DNA of 64,000 bases. It comes from CALHVX01 sp038757945. Lineage in GTDB: Bacteria; Pseudomonadota; Gammaproteobacteria; Pseudomonadales; Azotimanducaceae. Under the pieces are notes generated by a model. It made no database searches, had not been told where the DNA came from, and saw nothing but the letters and a program-made list of their open reading frames with translations. Below, piece after piece: positions 18,772 through 27,626 of this stretch (its first letter is position 1; each line of letters begins with the position of its first letter). The stretch is taken from assembly GCA_038757945.1 (NCBI GenBank), contig JBCDGJ010000003.1, positions 14,484 through 78,483 on the forward strand, written 5' to 3'. A program made the position numbers and the translations under genes.

Positions 18772-20589
18772 ATGATCGACGACCTCAGCGACGTTCTTGC
18801 AGCTACCGCCGACGATCTCGGTCTGGTCGTCCATGTGGGGGCCGGCACAGGTCGTGAGTTCCGGCGCTACACAGAGCTCGGCGCGGAACGCATAGTCCTG
18901 GTCGAGCCGAATACTGACCTGCATGAACAGCTGCGGCAGAGATCCCAGAGCCATCCGGCGGTAACAATCTCTGCTATGGCAGTTGCGCCGGTTGCGAGCC
19001 GTGCGGAGCTCAAGGTCACGAGCAACTTCCGCTTCAGCAGCATTGCAACACCCTCCGGCCTGTTGCGCTACTTTCCGAATGTCCGCGTGATCAGTCGGCA
19101 ACAGGTACATGCTGTCAGTCTCGAGACACTGCTGTCCGACGTCGAATTCCCGGACGGATCCCGGAACCTGCTGGTGCTCGAAAACCAGGGGCTTGAAGCG
19201 GCAACGCTTGCTGCAACGCCCGCACGGGTGCTGGGCCATTTTGACCGGATTCTGGTCCGGCGCAGCGACGAGGCGCTGTACGAATTGCCTGCACAGAGCC
19301 AGGCTGTAGAACCGCTCATCGCGCTGCAGGATTCTGGTTTCTCGCGCGTGACCCTCTCAGAGAGCGCGCCGCCTTTCGTAATTGATGTCTATCAGCGAAA
19401 CGACCAGGTGGTGTGTCTGGCGGAGCAACTGGCGGACGCAGAGGAACAGTTGCTCAGAGCAACGGATAACCTGTGGGCTGCTCGAGTGTTGAAGACGGAT
19501 CAGGCAACACGGGTGGCCGAGCTGACCCAGGCCATACGCGAGCATCAAGCTGAAGGTATACGAGCGAATGCAAACCTCGAGCGTCAGAAGCAGGAGCTAA
19601 GCAGTCTTGCGCAGCAGCTGACCACGTTGGACGAACGTCTGAATGCACGGGATCAGGCGCTGGCGAAAGCGACCCATCGTCTGCGGCAGACAGAGTCGGA
19701 CCTTAAGGCGTCGCAGAACGCACGAACCGGCGTGGAAACTGCGCTCGAGCAGGATCAGGCCAGGCTTGCCGCACTGACCAACACCCTGGGCAGTGAGCGT
19801 GAAGAGGCGCATGCGCTTACACAGCGGCTCGAAACCGCGGAAGCGGGCAATGGTGAGCTGGAAGCGCGGCTGCGGTCCAGCCTTGAGGAGATCGGCGTGC
19901 TCCAGGATCGGTTGCAACACCAGGCGGCAAAGCTCGCGGACCACGAGCAGCTCAAAGCTACTCTGGCGGAGAGCGAGGACCGAGAGGATCAGCAGCAGGT
20001 CCGTTTGGCAGAGCTGGAGTCGCAGCTGCACAGCCAAGCCCAGATTCTGGCCGACAACGATCAGCTTAAGCTGTCGCTGGCTGAGCGTAGCGGCAGGGTA
20101 GACGAGCAGCGTGCGCGTATCGAGGATCTAGAAGGTCAACTGCGAGCTCAACAGCAGAACGTGGCGGACGCCCAGGAGCTCATGCGTTCACTAGCGGAGC
20201 GGGATGAGCTGGTGACACAGGAGCGTGAACGCGTGGCAGAGCTGGAGGAGTGCTTGCGGGTTCAGGCAGAAGCTATTGCGGACAACCGTCAGCTCAAGCA
20301 GTCACTCCAGGAGCGGGGTGAACGAATAGCGCAGCAGCGCGCCCGGCTGGCCGAGCTGGAGGAGCAGTTGCGGGTCCAGGCCGACGCCCTGGCGGATACC
20401 CGGGCACTGGAAAGTGCCCTGGCGGAGCGTGATGAGCAGACTGCGCAGGCCGTGGCCCAGCTTGAAGCGTTCAAGAACGAGCATGCAGAATCGCGACAGA
20501 AACACCGTCTAATTGAAGAAGAGGTCCGTAAAGCAGAGATCCAGATTGATCTGCTGGCGGACGTGCTGCTGCGTGACCGATCCGTTTAA
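18772..20589 (+). CDS. FkbM-like methyltransferase domain fused to long coiled coil with 38-residue repeats
   Basis: A 605-residue protein. Residues 1-210 resemble an FkbM/Rossmann methyltransferase: VVHVGAGTGREFRRYTELG as motif I, then ERIVLVEPN and ETLL. Residues 225-605 form an almost continuous Gln/Glu/Leu/Arg coiled coil. Within it, five successive 38-residue units beginning ADxxQLKxSLAER are encoded at 19936-20505. The ATG at 18772 follows the upstream stop by one base and GGAGGG at 18754-18759. An upstream in-frame ATG (18742) lies inside the previous gene and is less likely. Such proteins occur in glycan gene clusters and may scaffold modification enzymes or measure chain length; that role is inference. 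Confidence 0.72.
   Translation: MIDDLSDVLAATADDLGLVVHVGAGTGREFRRYTELGAERIVLVEPNTDLHEQLRQRSQSHPAVTISAMAVAPVASRAELKVTSNFRFSSIATPSGLLRYFPNVRVISRQQVHAVSLETLLSDVEFPDGSRNLLVLENQGLEAATLAATPARVLGHFDRILVRRSDEALYELPAQSQAVEPLIALQDSGFSRVTLSESAPPFVIDVYQRNDQVVCLAEQLADAEEQLLRATDNLWAARVLKTDQATRVAELTQAIREHQAEGIRANANLERQKQELSSLAQQLTTLDERLNARDQALAKATHRLRQTESDLKASQNARTGVETALEQDQARLAALTNTLGSEREEAHALTQRLETAEAGNGELEARLRSSLEEIGVLQDRLQHQAAKLADHEQLKATLAESEDREDQQQVRLAELESQLHSQAQILADNDQLKLSLAERSGRVDEQRARIEDLEGQLRAQQQNVADAQELMRSLAERDELVTQERERVAELEECLRVQAEAIADNRQLKQSLQERGERIAQQRARLAELEEQLRVQADALADTRALESALAERDEQTAQAVAQLEAFKNEHAESRQKHRLIEEEVRKAEIQIDLLADVLLRDRSV
19936..20505 (+). repeat. Five 114-bp repeats encoding 38-residue coiled-coil units
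   Basis: Repeat starts are at 19936, 20050, 20164, 20278 and 20392. Each encodes a unit of the form ADxxQLKxSLAER followed by an Arg/Glu-rich stretch and LAELExQLRxQA. DNA identity between units is partial, so this is an older internal duplication and not a recent slippage tract. The last unit decays at its C-terminal half. Confidence 0.8.
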
Positions 20590-21895
20590 AGGAAAGACCG
20601 CTGGCTCGTTGACGGGGACCGAAACGGGTGACGACGCTTTCGTATCAACACCTTCTCAGACTCCGGAAGACCTCAGCAGCTATGCGGAGCGGCTGACCAC
20701 GGCCAGAAGCCAGTGGTACTTCGGAGAGTGGGGCGAGCTGGCGGATCTGGATCTCGATGCCTGTTCGAGCCATCCGGAGATCGGGCTGCTGACGCTGCTG
20801 AAAGCAGCAGGGTACTTTCAGCTGGGAGATACGGCGGCAGCACGGACCTACCTGCAGATGGCGCTGGGATTCGGCTGTGAACGTCGGATGGTGGCCCGGA
20901 TCATGATTGCCGGCGTGCACAATACCCTGGCCAAGGCAACGGCCCTGCTTCGGCAGAAGGAGCGCTCCCGGGACCACTTTTACAAGGCCGTCAGCGTTGG
21001 TCAGGGGCGTGCAGACAGCAAAATTGCACAGCAGGCCCGGTCGGTACGGGAGATTGTGCGCCTCGGTCTGCTCGGCGAAGCGGCGGAGATTGTTGGTGAA
21101 GGGCTGGATACCTTGGATGGTCCGCAGGCTGCCTCAGCTGATCTCTATGCTTCGATTGCGGTGCTCAGAAGCGAGCTCTCGCTGATTCAGTCAGAGTTAC
21201 GCATCGCGCAATCCCGGGGGCAGCTGCTGCAGGCCGAGCCCCCCGCGGCGGTCGATGCGGAGGCCAGCCCGCAGGATCTCGAACGACTGTCAACGTCGCA
21301 GCTGGGGCAGGACATCTGGGTGCTAAAGCGCAGCAACTTCCTGCGCGATGGGTTTTTTGTTGAGTTCGGAGCCGGGGATGGTGTGCTGCTCAGCAACACC
21401 TTCATGCTCGAAAAGCACTTTGGCTGGCGCGGGATCTGCGCGGAGCCGAACGCGAAGTACTTCAAGCAGCTCGTCGCCAACCGCGAGTGCCAGCTTTCGG
21501 ACAGCTGCATTGGATCCCGGACCGGACAGCGCGTGGACTTCATTCTTGCCGATGACTTCGGTGCCATTGCCGATTACGCCGAGCTGGATCACAACGCGGA
21601 TATTCGTCGAGCCTATAAGGCTGCGGGCGAGGTGACGACCATGACCACGATATCGCTCGCGGATTTCCTGGAACGCTGCAATGCACCAAAGCACATCGAC
21701 TACCTCAGCATTGATACTGAAGGCTGTGAGTTCGATATCCTGAAGGACTTTCCGTTTGACCGCTGGCGGATTGCTCTCCTTACCGTGGAGCACAACTACA
21801 CGGAACAGCGCGACCAGCTGTTCGAGCTGCTCACCCGCTGGGGTTACGACCGCATCGAAGCGCAGTGGGACGACTGGTATTACATGAGGTCATGA
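20573..21895 (+). CDS. FkbM family methyltransferase with N-terminal helical repeat region
   Basis: About 440 residues from a proposed GTG at 20573 that overlaps the upstream stop by 17 bp; an ATG at 20513 would overlap more and encode a non-native-looking start. Residues 20-220 are helical and TPR-like. The C-terminal 190 residues are a clear FkbM methyltransferase, with FFVEFGAGDGVLLSNTFMLE as motif I, WRGICAEPN, and HIDYLSIDTEGCEFDIL for the substrate/metal region. FkbM enzymes O-methylate sugars and other hydroxyls, so it fits glycan methylation. Its stop overlaps the next gene (ATGA), so the two are co-translated. Confidence 0.82.
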   Translation: MTDPFKGKTAGSLTGTETGDDAFVSTPSQTPEDLSSYAERLTTARSQWYFGEWGELADLDLDACSSHPEIGLLTLLKAAGYFQLGDTAAARTYLQMALGFGCERRMVARIMIAGVHNTLAKATALLRQKERSRDHFYKAVSVGQGRADSKIAQQARSVREIVRLGLLGEAAEIVGEGLDTLDGPQAASADLYASIAVLRSELSLIQSELRIAQSRGQLLQAEPPAAVDAEASPQDLERLSTSQLGQDIWVLKRSNFLRDGFFVEFGAGDGVLLSNTFMLEKHFGWRGICAEPNAKYFKQLVANRECQLSDSCIGSRTGQRVDFILADDFGAIADYAELDHNADIRRAYKAAGEVTTMTTISLADFLERCNAPKHIDYLSIDTEGCEFDILKDFPFDRWRIALLTVEHNYTEQRDQLFELLTRWGYDRIEAQWDDWYYMRS

Positions 21896-22659
21896 GAGCG
21901 CCCACGATCAGCGTGATCACGGTTGTTCGCAACGACGCGGAAGGGTTCTTGGTGACGGCCCGGAGCGTGCTGCAGCAGAGCTATCCGAACATCGAATGGG
22001 TGGTCGTCGATGGCCTGTCGAGCGATGGCACCACGGACTACGTGCGGCAGCTCGAGCCGGACATCGGCCGGATGATTATCGAGCAGGACCAGGGAATCTA
22101 CGATGCCATGAACAAGGGGACTCGAGCAGCGCGCGGCGACTGGGTCGTGTTCATGAATGCCGATGACGTGTTCTATGATCGCACCACGGTGGCCGAGTAC
22201 GTTGCCCGGCTGCGGCATAACGATGACATCGTGTACTCCGACGTCCAGCGGCGGGAAGACGGACGGCTGCACGCCTACTGGCCGCCGACCCTCTACTGGA
22301 TGGGGATGTTGTTTGACCACCAGACCGCGTTTGTTCGAAGGCAGCTGTGCGAACGGCTGCCCTTTGATACGTCCCTGCGGATCTCCGGAGATCTCGACTT
22401 TTTTGCCCGGGCGCGGCTGGCGGGCTGTCGGTTCAGGAAGCTGCACTGGTTGATCGGCAGCATCAAACCCTTTGAGTCCGGTGCTTCGGTGCCGTACTTC
22501 GAGCGCCAGGTCGAGCGGATCAAGACGCTGACCCGGCACTTCGATCACCCTGAACTGGTCCCCAGGCTCAGGGGTGAGTTCGTCAACGCCTGCCGCAAGG
22601 GAGCAATCGATCAGCAGACCTGCGATGCCCTGACCGCGATTCTCGATGGGGGTGCCTAG
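21892..22659 (+). CDS. Family 2 glycosyltransferase
   Basis: A 255-residue GT-A enzyme of the WcaA/Bcen type. The nucleotide-sugar fold begins ISVITVVRNDAEGFLVTARS and reads VVVDGLSSDGTTDYV. The DxD-like metal site is FMNADDVFYD (around residue 90). EQDQGIYDAMNKG is diagnostic of this GT2 subgroup. It transfers a sugar from an NDP donor to the growing glycan on the cytosolic face. The ATG overlaps the FkbM stop. A 92-bp gap follows, containing a small hairpin, CCGCAC/GTGCGG (22686-22703). Confidence 0.9.
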   Translation: MRAPTISVITVVRNDAEGFLVTARSVLQQSYPNIEWVVVDGLSSDGTTDYVRQLEPDIGRMIIEQDQGIYDAMNKGTRAARGDWVVFMNADDVFYDRTTVAEYVARLRHNDDIVYSDVQRREDGRLHAYWPPTLYWMGMLFDHQTAFVRRQLCERLPFDTSLRISGDLDFFARARLAGCRFRKLHWLIGSIKPFESGASVPYFERQVERIKTLTRHFDHPELVPRLRGEFVNACRKGAIDQQTCDALTAILDGGA

Positions 22660-22751
22660 TGGACTGTCCACGTCTTGATCTGGTGCCGCACAGGCTGGTG
22701 CGGTGCAGTCTTGTGCAACGACTGCGAACCCATCGGCAGGGACCCTACTAG

Positions 22752-24767
22752 ATGCCCATACTGATTTCAGGCGTTGGCCGCTCGGGGACGACGGCACTGT
22801 TCCGGAGTATCGGCGAAGGGCTGTTGCAGAAGTATCCGCTGGCGCGCTGCAAGTATGAGCCCTATCTGTGGAACATACCGGAAGTGGAGAGGACCGCTAA
22901 CGTCACCGGCCAACCCTTTCGGATGGGTCAGGTCGGTCAGTTCAACAGCTATGTGCATTGTCACACTCCGCTGTTCCTCTCCGGTCGCTACGAGCTTCAC
23001 GACCGCTGGCTGAACAGCGTGTTCGGTCCCGTCGGCGCGAACGAACGTCTGGCACCAGACAACACCATGGCCAAGGTGATTCGCGGCTCCGGGCGGCTCG
23101 AGAGTGCGCTGACGCGCTTCGACAACCTGTTGGTCGTGGTCGTTACGCGTAACGTCGTGGATACCGTGAATTCCAGCCGTTCGATGTTCTCGTTTTTCGG
23201 GGAAGAGTTCCATCCGTCGGATCGCCCACGATTCATTGCAGAAGTTAATGCACGCAACGACGCGGGGATCGATCCTCAGAAGATCTCCAGCGAGGTCCAG
23301 TGGGCAGCTTTGTGGTGGCGCCACTTTACCGACGCAGCAATTGCAGTCTGCGAGAAGTACCCCGATCGAACGCTGCTGGTGTCCTATGAGGACTACGTTG
23401 AACGGCGCCTGTACTGGTCGCGACGGATCTTCGATTTCTGCGGGCTGGACCGGTCCGTCATAGACGAAGATCGGATCAGCCAGATCGTCGGTCCCTCAAC
23501 TAGCCGAGCGTACCTGTCGCTGAACGAAGTGACCGCGATGAGTGACGATTACCACTGGTACTTTGAGCGGTTGAACGAGGCAACGGGAAGCGAGTTCAAC
23601 TCCGTCAATACCTTTGACCGTCTCCTCTTTGACTATGCGGGAAGGCCCTACGGGGTCAGCCAGCTGGCGGATGAGGACATCGACATGACGCCGGTTCAGC
23701 TGCGCCTGCAGCTGCGGGATCAGGCCGAGCGGTCAGAGCCGCCGTCGCTGGCGCCGAAGACCGTGTCCGTTGCGAGGGCGTTGAGCCTGTTCGGATCTGA
23801 CCGCGAGCGCCTGCTGAACGAACGCTCGCAGCAGCAGAAGCCGGTGCGCAGCCAGAAATCGGTTGGCGTGCTGGTTACGACCTACAACAACCAGGAAACG
23901 GTTCAGGAAGCCGTGTACTCGGTTCTGGCGCAGACTCGGCCGCCAGAAGTCATCTGCGTGGCGGACGACGGCTCAGCTGATGCGACCGTTGAGCGGGTGC
24001 GGGAGCTGCAACAACTCCACAAGGAGGTCCGGCTGGTTGCGCGCAAGGGTAATGTCGGGGTTGCCGCTAATCGGGATCTCGCGCTCAAGTCACTCCAGGT
24101 CGATCTGCTCACCACGCTGGACGGCGATGATGTGATGATGCCCGCCAAGCTGGAGCTGGAAATGCAGGCCCTGGAGGGATCGACAGCGCATGTGGCGTTC
24201 AGCGATATCGCGGTTATCAAGCCGGAAGACAGCTTTGTTCAGGATACCCGCGCCTACAGTGGGGCATCCCGAGAGAGGATGCTGCAGATGATGCTGTCCC
24301 GCTCCGTGCCGGTACCCCGAGATGTGCTGTTTTCCCGACAGCTGTTTGAGCATGCCCAGGGCTTTGACGTCGGGTTGAGCCTCTACGAAGACTGGTCTTT
24401 CAAGCTACGGCTGGTGCTTGTTGCTACAGGATGGCGTCATTCCGGCGCGGTCGGGACCGTCTACAACCGGCTTCAGCAGGGCCTCTCTGCGCGCAGCGAG
24501 CTGTTGCATGCTTATCGCCAGCTTCAGGTTCTCGGCAGAAACTCGGATGCGCTGATGACCTATCCTGGCGCGCTGGCACGGGGGCTCAAGATGATCTTTC
24601 AGAGAACGCCTGCCTCGATGCGCCCAGCCTTCAAACACTTCATCGATGCCGTCGGTTCGAACGACGTCTTCCTCGGTGAGCGGCTGCGGAACTTCTGGGC
24701 GGAGTCAACGTTCAGAGATGACGCCGAGGCGATCTCGGAGCACTTTCGACAGCTTTATCAGCTGTAG
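22752..24767 (+). CDS. Sulfotransferase-glycosyltransferase family 2 fusion protein
   Basis: A 671-residue two-domain protein. Residues 1-300 are a P-loop sulfotransferase: GVGRSGTTALFRSI is the 5'-phosphosulfate loop, and LLVVVVTRNVVDTVNSSRS covers the 3'-phosphate site, with LLVSYEDYVE later. Residues about 370-600 are a GT2 domain: VGVLVTTYNNQETVQEAV, VADDGSADATV, and LDGDDVMMP as the metal-binding DxD. A charged linker with Gln/Arg joins them. This implies coupled sugar transfer and sulfation of a surface glycan. The frame is uninterrupted and both domains keep their signature residues, so this looks like a true fusion and not an assembly error. It closes the plus-strand block, 16 bp from a convergent gene. 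Confidence 0.85.
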   Translation: MPILISGVGRSGTTALFRSIGEGLLQKYPLARCKYEPYLWNIPEVERTANVTGQPFRMGQVGQFNSYVHCHTPLFLSGRYELHDRWLNSVFGPVGANERLAPDNTMAKVIRGSGRLESALTRFDNLLVVVVTRNVVDTVNSSRSMFSFFGEEFHPSDRPRFIAEVNARNDAGIDPQKISSEVQWAALWWRHFTDAAIAVCEKYPDRTLLVSYEDYVERRLYWSRRIFDFCGLDRSVIDEDRISQIVGPSTSRAYLSLNEVTAMSDDYHWYFERLNEATGSEFNSVNTFDRLLFDYAGRPYGVSQLADEDIDMTPVQLRLQLRDQAERSEPPSLAPKTVSVARALSLFGSDRERLLNERSQQQKPVRSQKSVGVLVTTYNNQETVQEAVYSVLAQTRPPEVICVADDGSADATVERVRELQQLHKEVRLVARKGNVGVAANRDLALKSLQVDLLTTLDGDDVMMPAKLELEMQALEGSTAHVAFSDIAVIKPEDSFVQDTRAYSGASRERMLQMMLSRSVPVPRDVLFSRQLFEHAQGFDVGLSLYEDWSFKLRLVLVATGWRHSGAVGTVYNRLQQGLSARSELLHAYRQLQVLGRNSDALMTYPGALARGLKMIFQRTPASMRPAFKHFIDAVGSNDVFLGERLRNFWAESTFRDDAEAISEHFRQLYQL

Positions 24768-24783
24768 CCGACGACAGCTCCTA

Positions 24784-25575
24784 CTAGCTGGCGTAACCGT
24801 AGCTGGCCATGAAATCTCCCAGCCTGCTGTTCAGTGCATGGATCGTGTCGGGCTTGAGCTTTATCTGATGATCACCCGGCGTGACCTGCCGGATGTGCTC
24901 GGAAGCGATCTCGACTTTCGGAAAGATGTCGAACCTGCTGGCAACTCGGTTCAGCAGAGATCGGTCGAGTTTGAGCTCGAGTCGGGACAGCATGTCGCCG
25001 AGCCACGCCGCCTTATCGTAAATCACATCTTCGTAGCGATAGATGACCGTGGCCTCGTCGATGAGCCGTTCCTGATACTGTCGGAACGAATCCATCAGGT
25101 TCTTTGTATTGTTCAGGACGAACTGATCGATCGTCTGCTGCTGGGCGCGGGTGCGGGCGCGTTGCATCTCCCGGTGGCGCTCCGGGATGGCGTGGCTCGA
25201 CACGGTCGAGTGGTAAAGGGAGACCAGCATGTCCCGCGGGTCTCTCACCAGGTAGAGCACGGTGGCGCCGGAAAGATCCAGGTCGAATCTCGGAAAGTGT
25301 CGGAATCCGGTATACACGATTCCTTCTGGCCTGAAACAAGTCAGAGCTTCGGAGCCGACCGCCGTCGTGCGCAGCCCGGCGTTGAAGGCCGCATCGAACA
25401 GGGAGAACGCCGGAACTCCGATGCCCTGGCAATAGGCTGACACGAGATTGTTCATCAGCGTGCTGCCGCTTTTGGGGTATGCGAACAGGTATCCTGCTTT
25501 GACGCCTTGGCGGGGTTCCGGAAGCGCTACGGTGTAGTGATCGCCGCTGCTGGTCTGAAGTCTCAGTTTGCGCAC
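24784..25575 (-). CDS. Sulfotransferase domain protein
   Basis: A 263-residue PAPS-dependent sulfotransferase of the PF00685 type. The 5'-phosphosulfate loop is YPKSGSTLMNNL (about residues 33-44) and the 3'-phosphate site LYLVRDPRDMLVSLYHS (about 107-123). YRYEDVIYD is the usual downstream motif. The start overlaps the end of the upstream glycosyltransferase gene by 13 bp (25563-25575), so they are co-transcribed. It probably sulfates a glycan residue in the cytosol before export. Confidence 0.88.
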   Translation of the reverse strand: MRKLRLQTSSGDHYTVALPEPRQGVKAGYLFAYPKSGSTLMNNLVSAYCQGIGVPAFSLFDAAFNAGLRTTAVGSEALTCFRPEGIVYTGFRHFPRFDLDLSGATVLYLVRDPRDMLVSLYHSTVSSHAIPERHREMQRARTRAQQQTIDQFVLNNTKNLMDSFRQYQERLIDEATVIYRYEDVIYDKAAWLGDMLSRLELKLDRSLLNRVASRFDIFPKVEIASEHIRQVTPGDHQIKLKPDTIHALNSRLGDFMASYGYAS

Positions 25576-27587
25576 AGCCGGTGAATCCAGGATCGCATGC
25601 GAAGGTAGAGGGATTTCAGGCGCTCTCGCCCGAAGCGTCCTCTACTGGTATTGCCCTGTCCGTTGCCGGTTGTGGCATCAGCAGCGGCGGGTTCCAGGCC
25701 TGCAAGGTCGAGGAGCAGGCCGACGTCGCCGATGAGCTTCGCATGCATGGCAAGGGCATTCCGGTCCCTTGCGCGGATCGCCTCGGCTTCCCTACCCCTG
25801 AGCAGATACTCGTCGTACGCCAGGGCTTTGGCAGTATCGTAGCCGAGCTTCTGGCGGCTGGTGATTGCGGCCACTGCCGCGGGAGTGCTCTGCTGTTGCT
25901 CGACATACCTGCAGAACAGCAGGTGTACGCTGGCGATGTCGAGACCCTCCAGGAACACACCCTCGTTCAGGGCGCGACGGATGAATTCAGAGGCAAACAA
26001 CGCATTGCCCAGTGCGAATCGATTCAGGTTGAGCTTCGAGAGGTCGGCCAGGGGTTGCTCCACCCCGGCGGCGGCCCGCCCCTGTCGAAAGAAGTAATGG
26101 GGATCCGGCTGTTCTAGTGTCGCTGGTGATTCGACGAACGTTGGGCAGTACGCAGCGTCGGAACGTGATTCCCGACAGGCCGCGACGAGCTGAAATAGAT
26201 GATCTGCAGACCAATCGGACCCCTCGCTGTAACAGAGCATGTAGCCGTTCAGCTCTGCAATGGAGGTCAGACAAGCGCCCAGGGTTTCAGGGGCTGCTGC
26301 GTTTCTGAACTCGCACTCGATCTTCGAATCTGCCCGGTCCGCGAGCGCTTGTGCCTTGGCGGGATTCGATGAGAATACGTGAACCTTGAAGACCTGGTGC
26401 GTTTGCCTGCTTAGGTTGGCTACGAACTCGTCCCACCGCCTGCTGTTGAACTGCCGCAGGACGTAGACGATATGAATTTCGGCGGATTCGTAGAGCGCGA
26501 CGAAGCTGGTCTTCGATGCAAGGTCTTTCTGCGCCTGGGTGCAGATGAGATCCATCTGCTTCACCAGGTCGAACCGCTCGCGGAATACCTTCGTGCTGCG
26601 CTCCGCCTTAGCCTGCGCATCTGGCCAGTTGTGCTTCACCCAGCGTACGCACTCCAGAATATTGGCTGCGGTTTCACTGGCTGTTGCGCCGTGATCGAAA
26701 TAGACGATGGAGTCTCCGAAGTGCTCTTCGATAAACGGGTTTCGATCGGCGATGATCACTGCCTGCGCCGCGCAGGCCTGAAAGATGCGGGTAGAGACTA
26801 CGCCGCTTGCAATGTGTTCCGGAGACGACAGCACGAGCGCTATGCCACACTCGCGGCACCGCTCGATGATGCTGGCTCCGGCATCGAAGGGGAGCTCCCC
26901 GCGGTAGCTGTCTATCCCCGCCCACATCTCGGTGCCGAGCAGTTCCCGCACGCCGTAGAACTCGAAGCACCCGCTCTTCCCGAGCAGTTCGAGCAGCCCT
27001 TCGTGCCGGGCCCGGGCGTCGGCGAGCCCTGAGGTTTTCTCCCAGTTGGTGCCGATGTAGAACACCCTGCAGCTGTCCGGGCCAGCCGTGGCTGGCGGCG
27101 GAGGATGGGCCTGGGTGGTGGTATGCAGAAACAGCTCGGCCGGCGCCACCCACGGGCGCTGGACGTCCTTCCGCAGGCTGGCGACGTAGTTGTCGACCGT
27201 CCTCGAGCCAGCAGACAGAATCCTGTCGTGGGATCTGAAACAGTCCACGATGTAGTTGAGATCCTCGATCGCGAGCGGCTGCCCGGTCATCGGGTCGTTG
27301 ACCAGGAAACCCAGCGGATTCCAGTTCACCGCGTAGGAGAGCCCATCAATGTACTTTGGGTTCAGAAAGTGCAGGTTCAGCACGAGATCGAAGTAGCGCT
27401 TTCTCGATTTACGTTTCAGGCGCCGGCTGTCCGCGCCCAGTGGCCAACCCGTGGGATCGACGACACAAGGCGAGTGGCCGAGATCCTCCAAGACCTGACG
27501 CATACGGGTGATGAGCTCGAACTCGGAGTTCCTGGCGTTGGGCCAGTTGTGGACCAGCCCCACGCTTAACCCGGATGTGGCACCCAT
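25563..27587 (-). CDS. Bifunctional-looking glycosyltransferase: CgeB-like GT-B half plus GT2-like half
   Basis: A 674-residue protein. The first 350 residues look like a GT-B enzyme of the CgeB/Glyco_trans_1_2 type: GLVHNWPNARNSEFELI at the start, FYIGTNWEKTSG at the second domain, and GVVSTRIFQACAAQAVIIAD, the donor-site helix region. Residues about 375-600 read like a degenerate GT-A/GT2 domain (IHIVYVLRQFNSRRWDEFVAN, then MLCYSEGSDWSADHLF replacing the usual DxD with a less clear motif). The 75 C-terminal residues are basic. The gene is the middle member of a three-gene minus-strand unit. Sugar specificities are unknown, and activity of the second half is uncertain. Confidence 0.72.
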   Translation of the reverse strand: MGATSGLSVGLVHNWPNARNSEFELITRMRQVLEDLGHSPCVVDPTGWPLGADSRRLKRKSRKRYFDLVLNLHFLNPKYIDGLSYAVNWNPLGFLVNDPMTGQPLAIEDLNYIVDCFRSHDRILSAGSRTVDNYVASLRKDVQRPWVAPAELFLHTTTQAHPPPPATAGPDSCRVFYIGTNWEKTSGLADARARHEGLLELLGKSGCFEFYGVRELLGTEMWAGIDSYRGELPFDAGASIIERCRECGIALVLSSPEHIASGVVSTRIFQACAAQAVIIADRNPFIEEHFGDSIVYFDHGATASETAANILECVRWVKHNWPDAQAKAERSTKVFRERFDLVKQMDLICTQAQKDLASKTSFVALYESAEIHIVYVLRQFNSRRWDEFVANLSRQTHQVFKVHVFSSNPAKAQALADRADSKIECEFRNAAAPETLGACLTSIAELNGYMLCYSEGSDWSADHLFQLVAACRESRSDAAYCPTFVESPATLEQPDPHYFFRQGRAAAGVEQPLADLSKLNLNRFALGNALFASEFIRRALNEGVFLEGLDIASVHLLFCRYVEQQQSTPAAVAAITSRQKLGYDTAKALAYDEYLLRGREAEAIRARDRNALAMHAKLIGDVGLLLDLAGLEPAAADATTGNGQGNTSRGRFGRERLKSLYLRMRSWIHRLCAN

Positions 27588-27626
27588 GTTGATTGGAATG
27601 ACCCCGCCGTTCTCAGTGCAGCCTGG

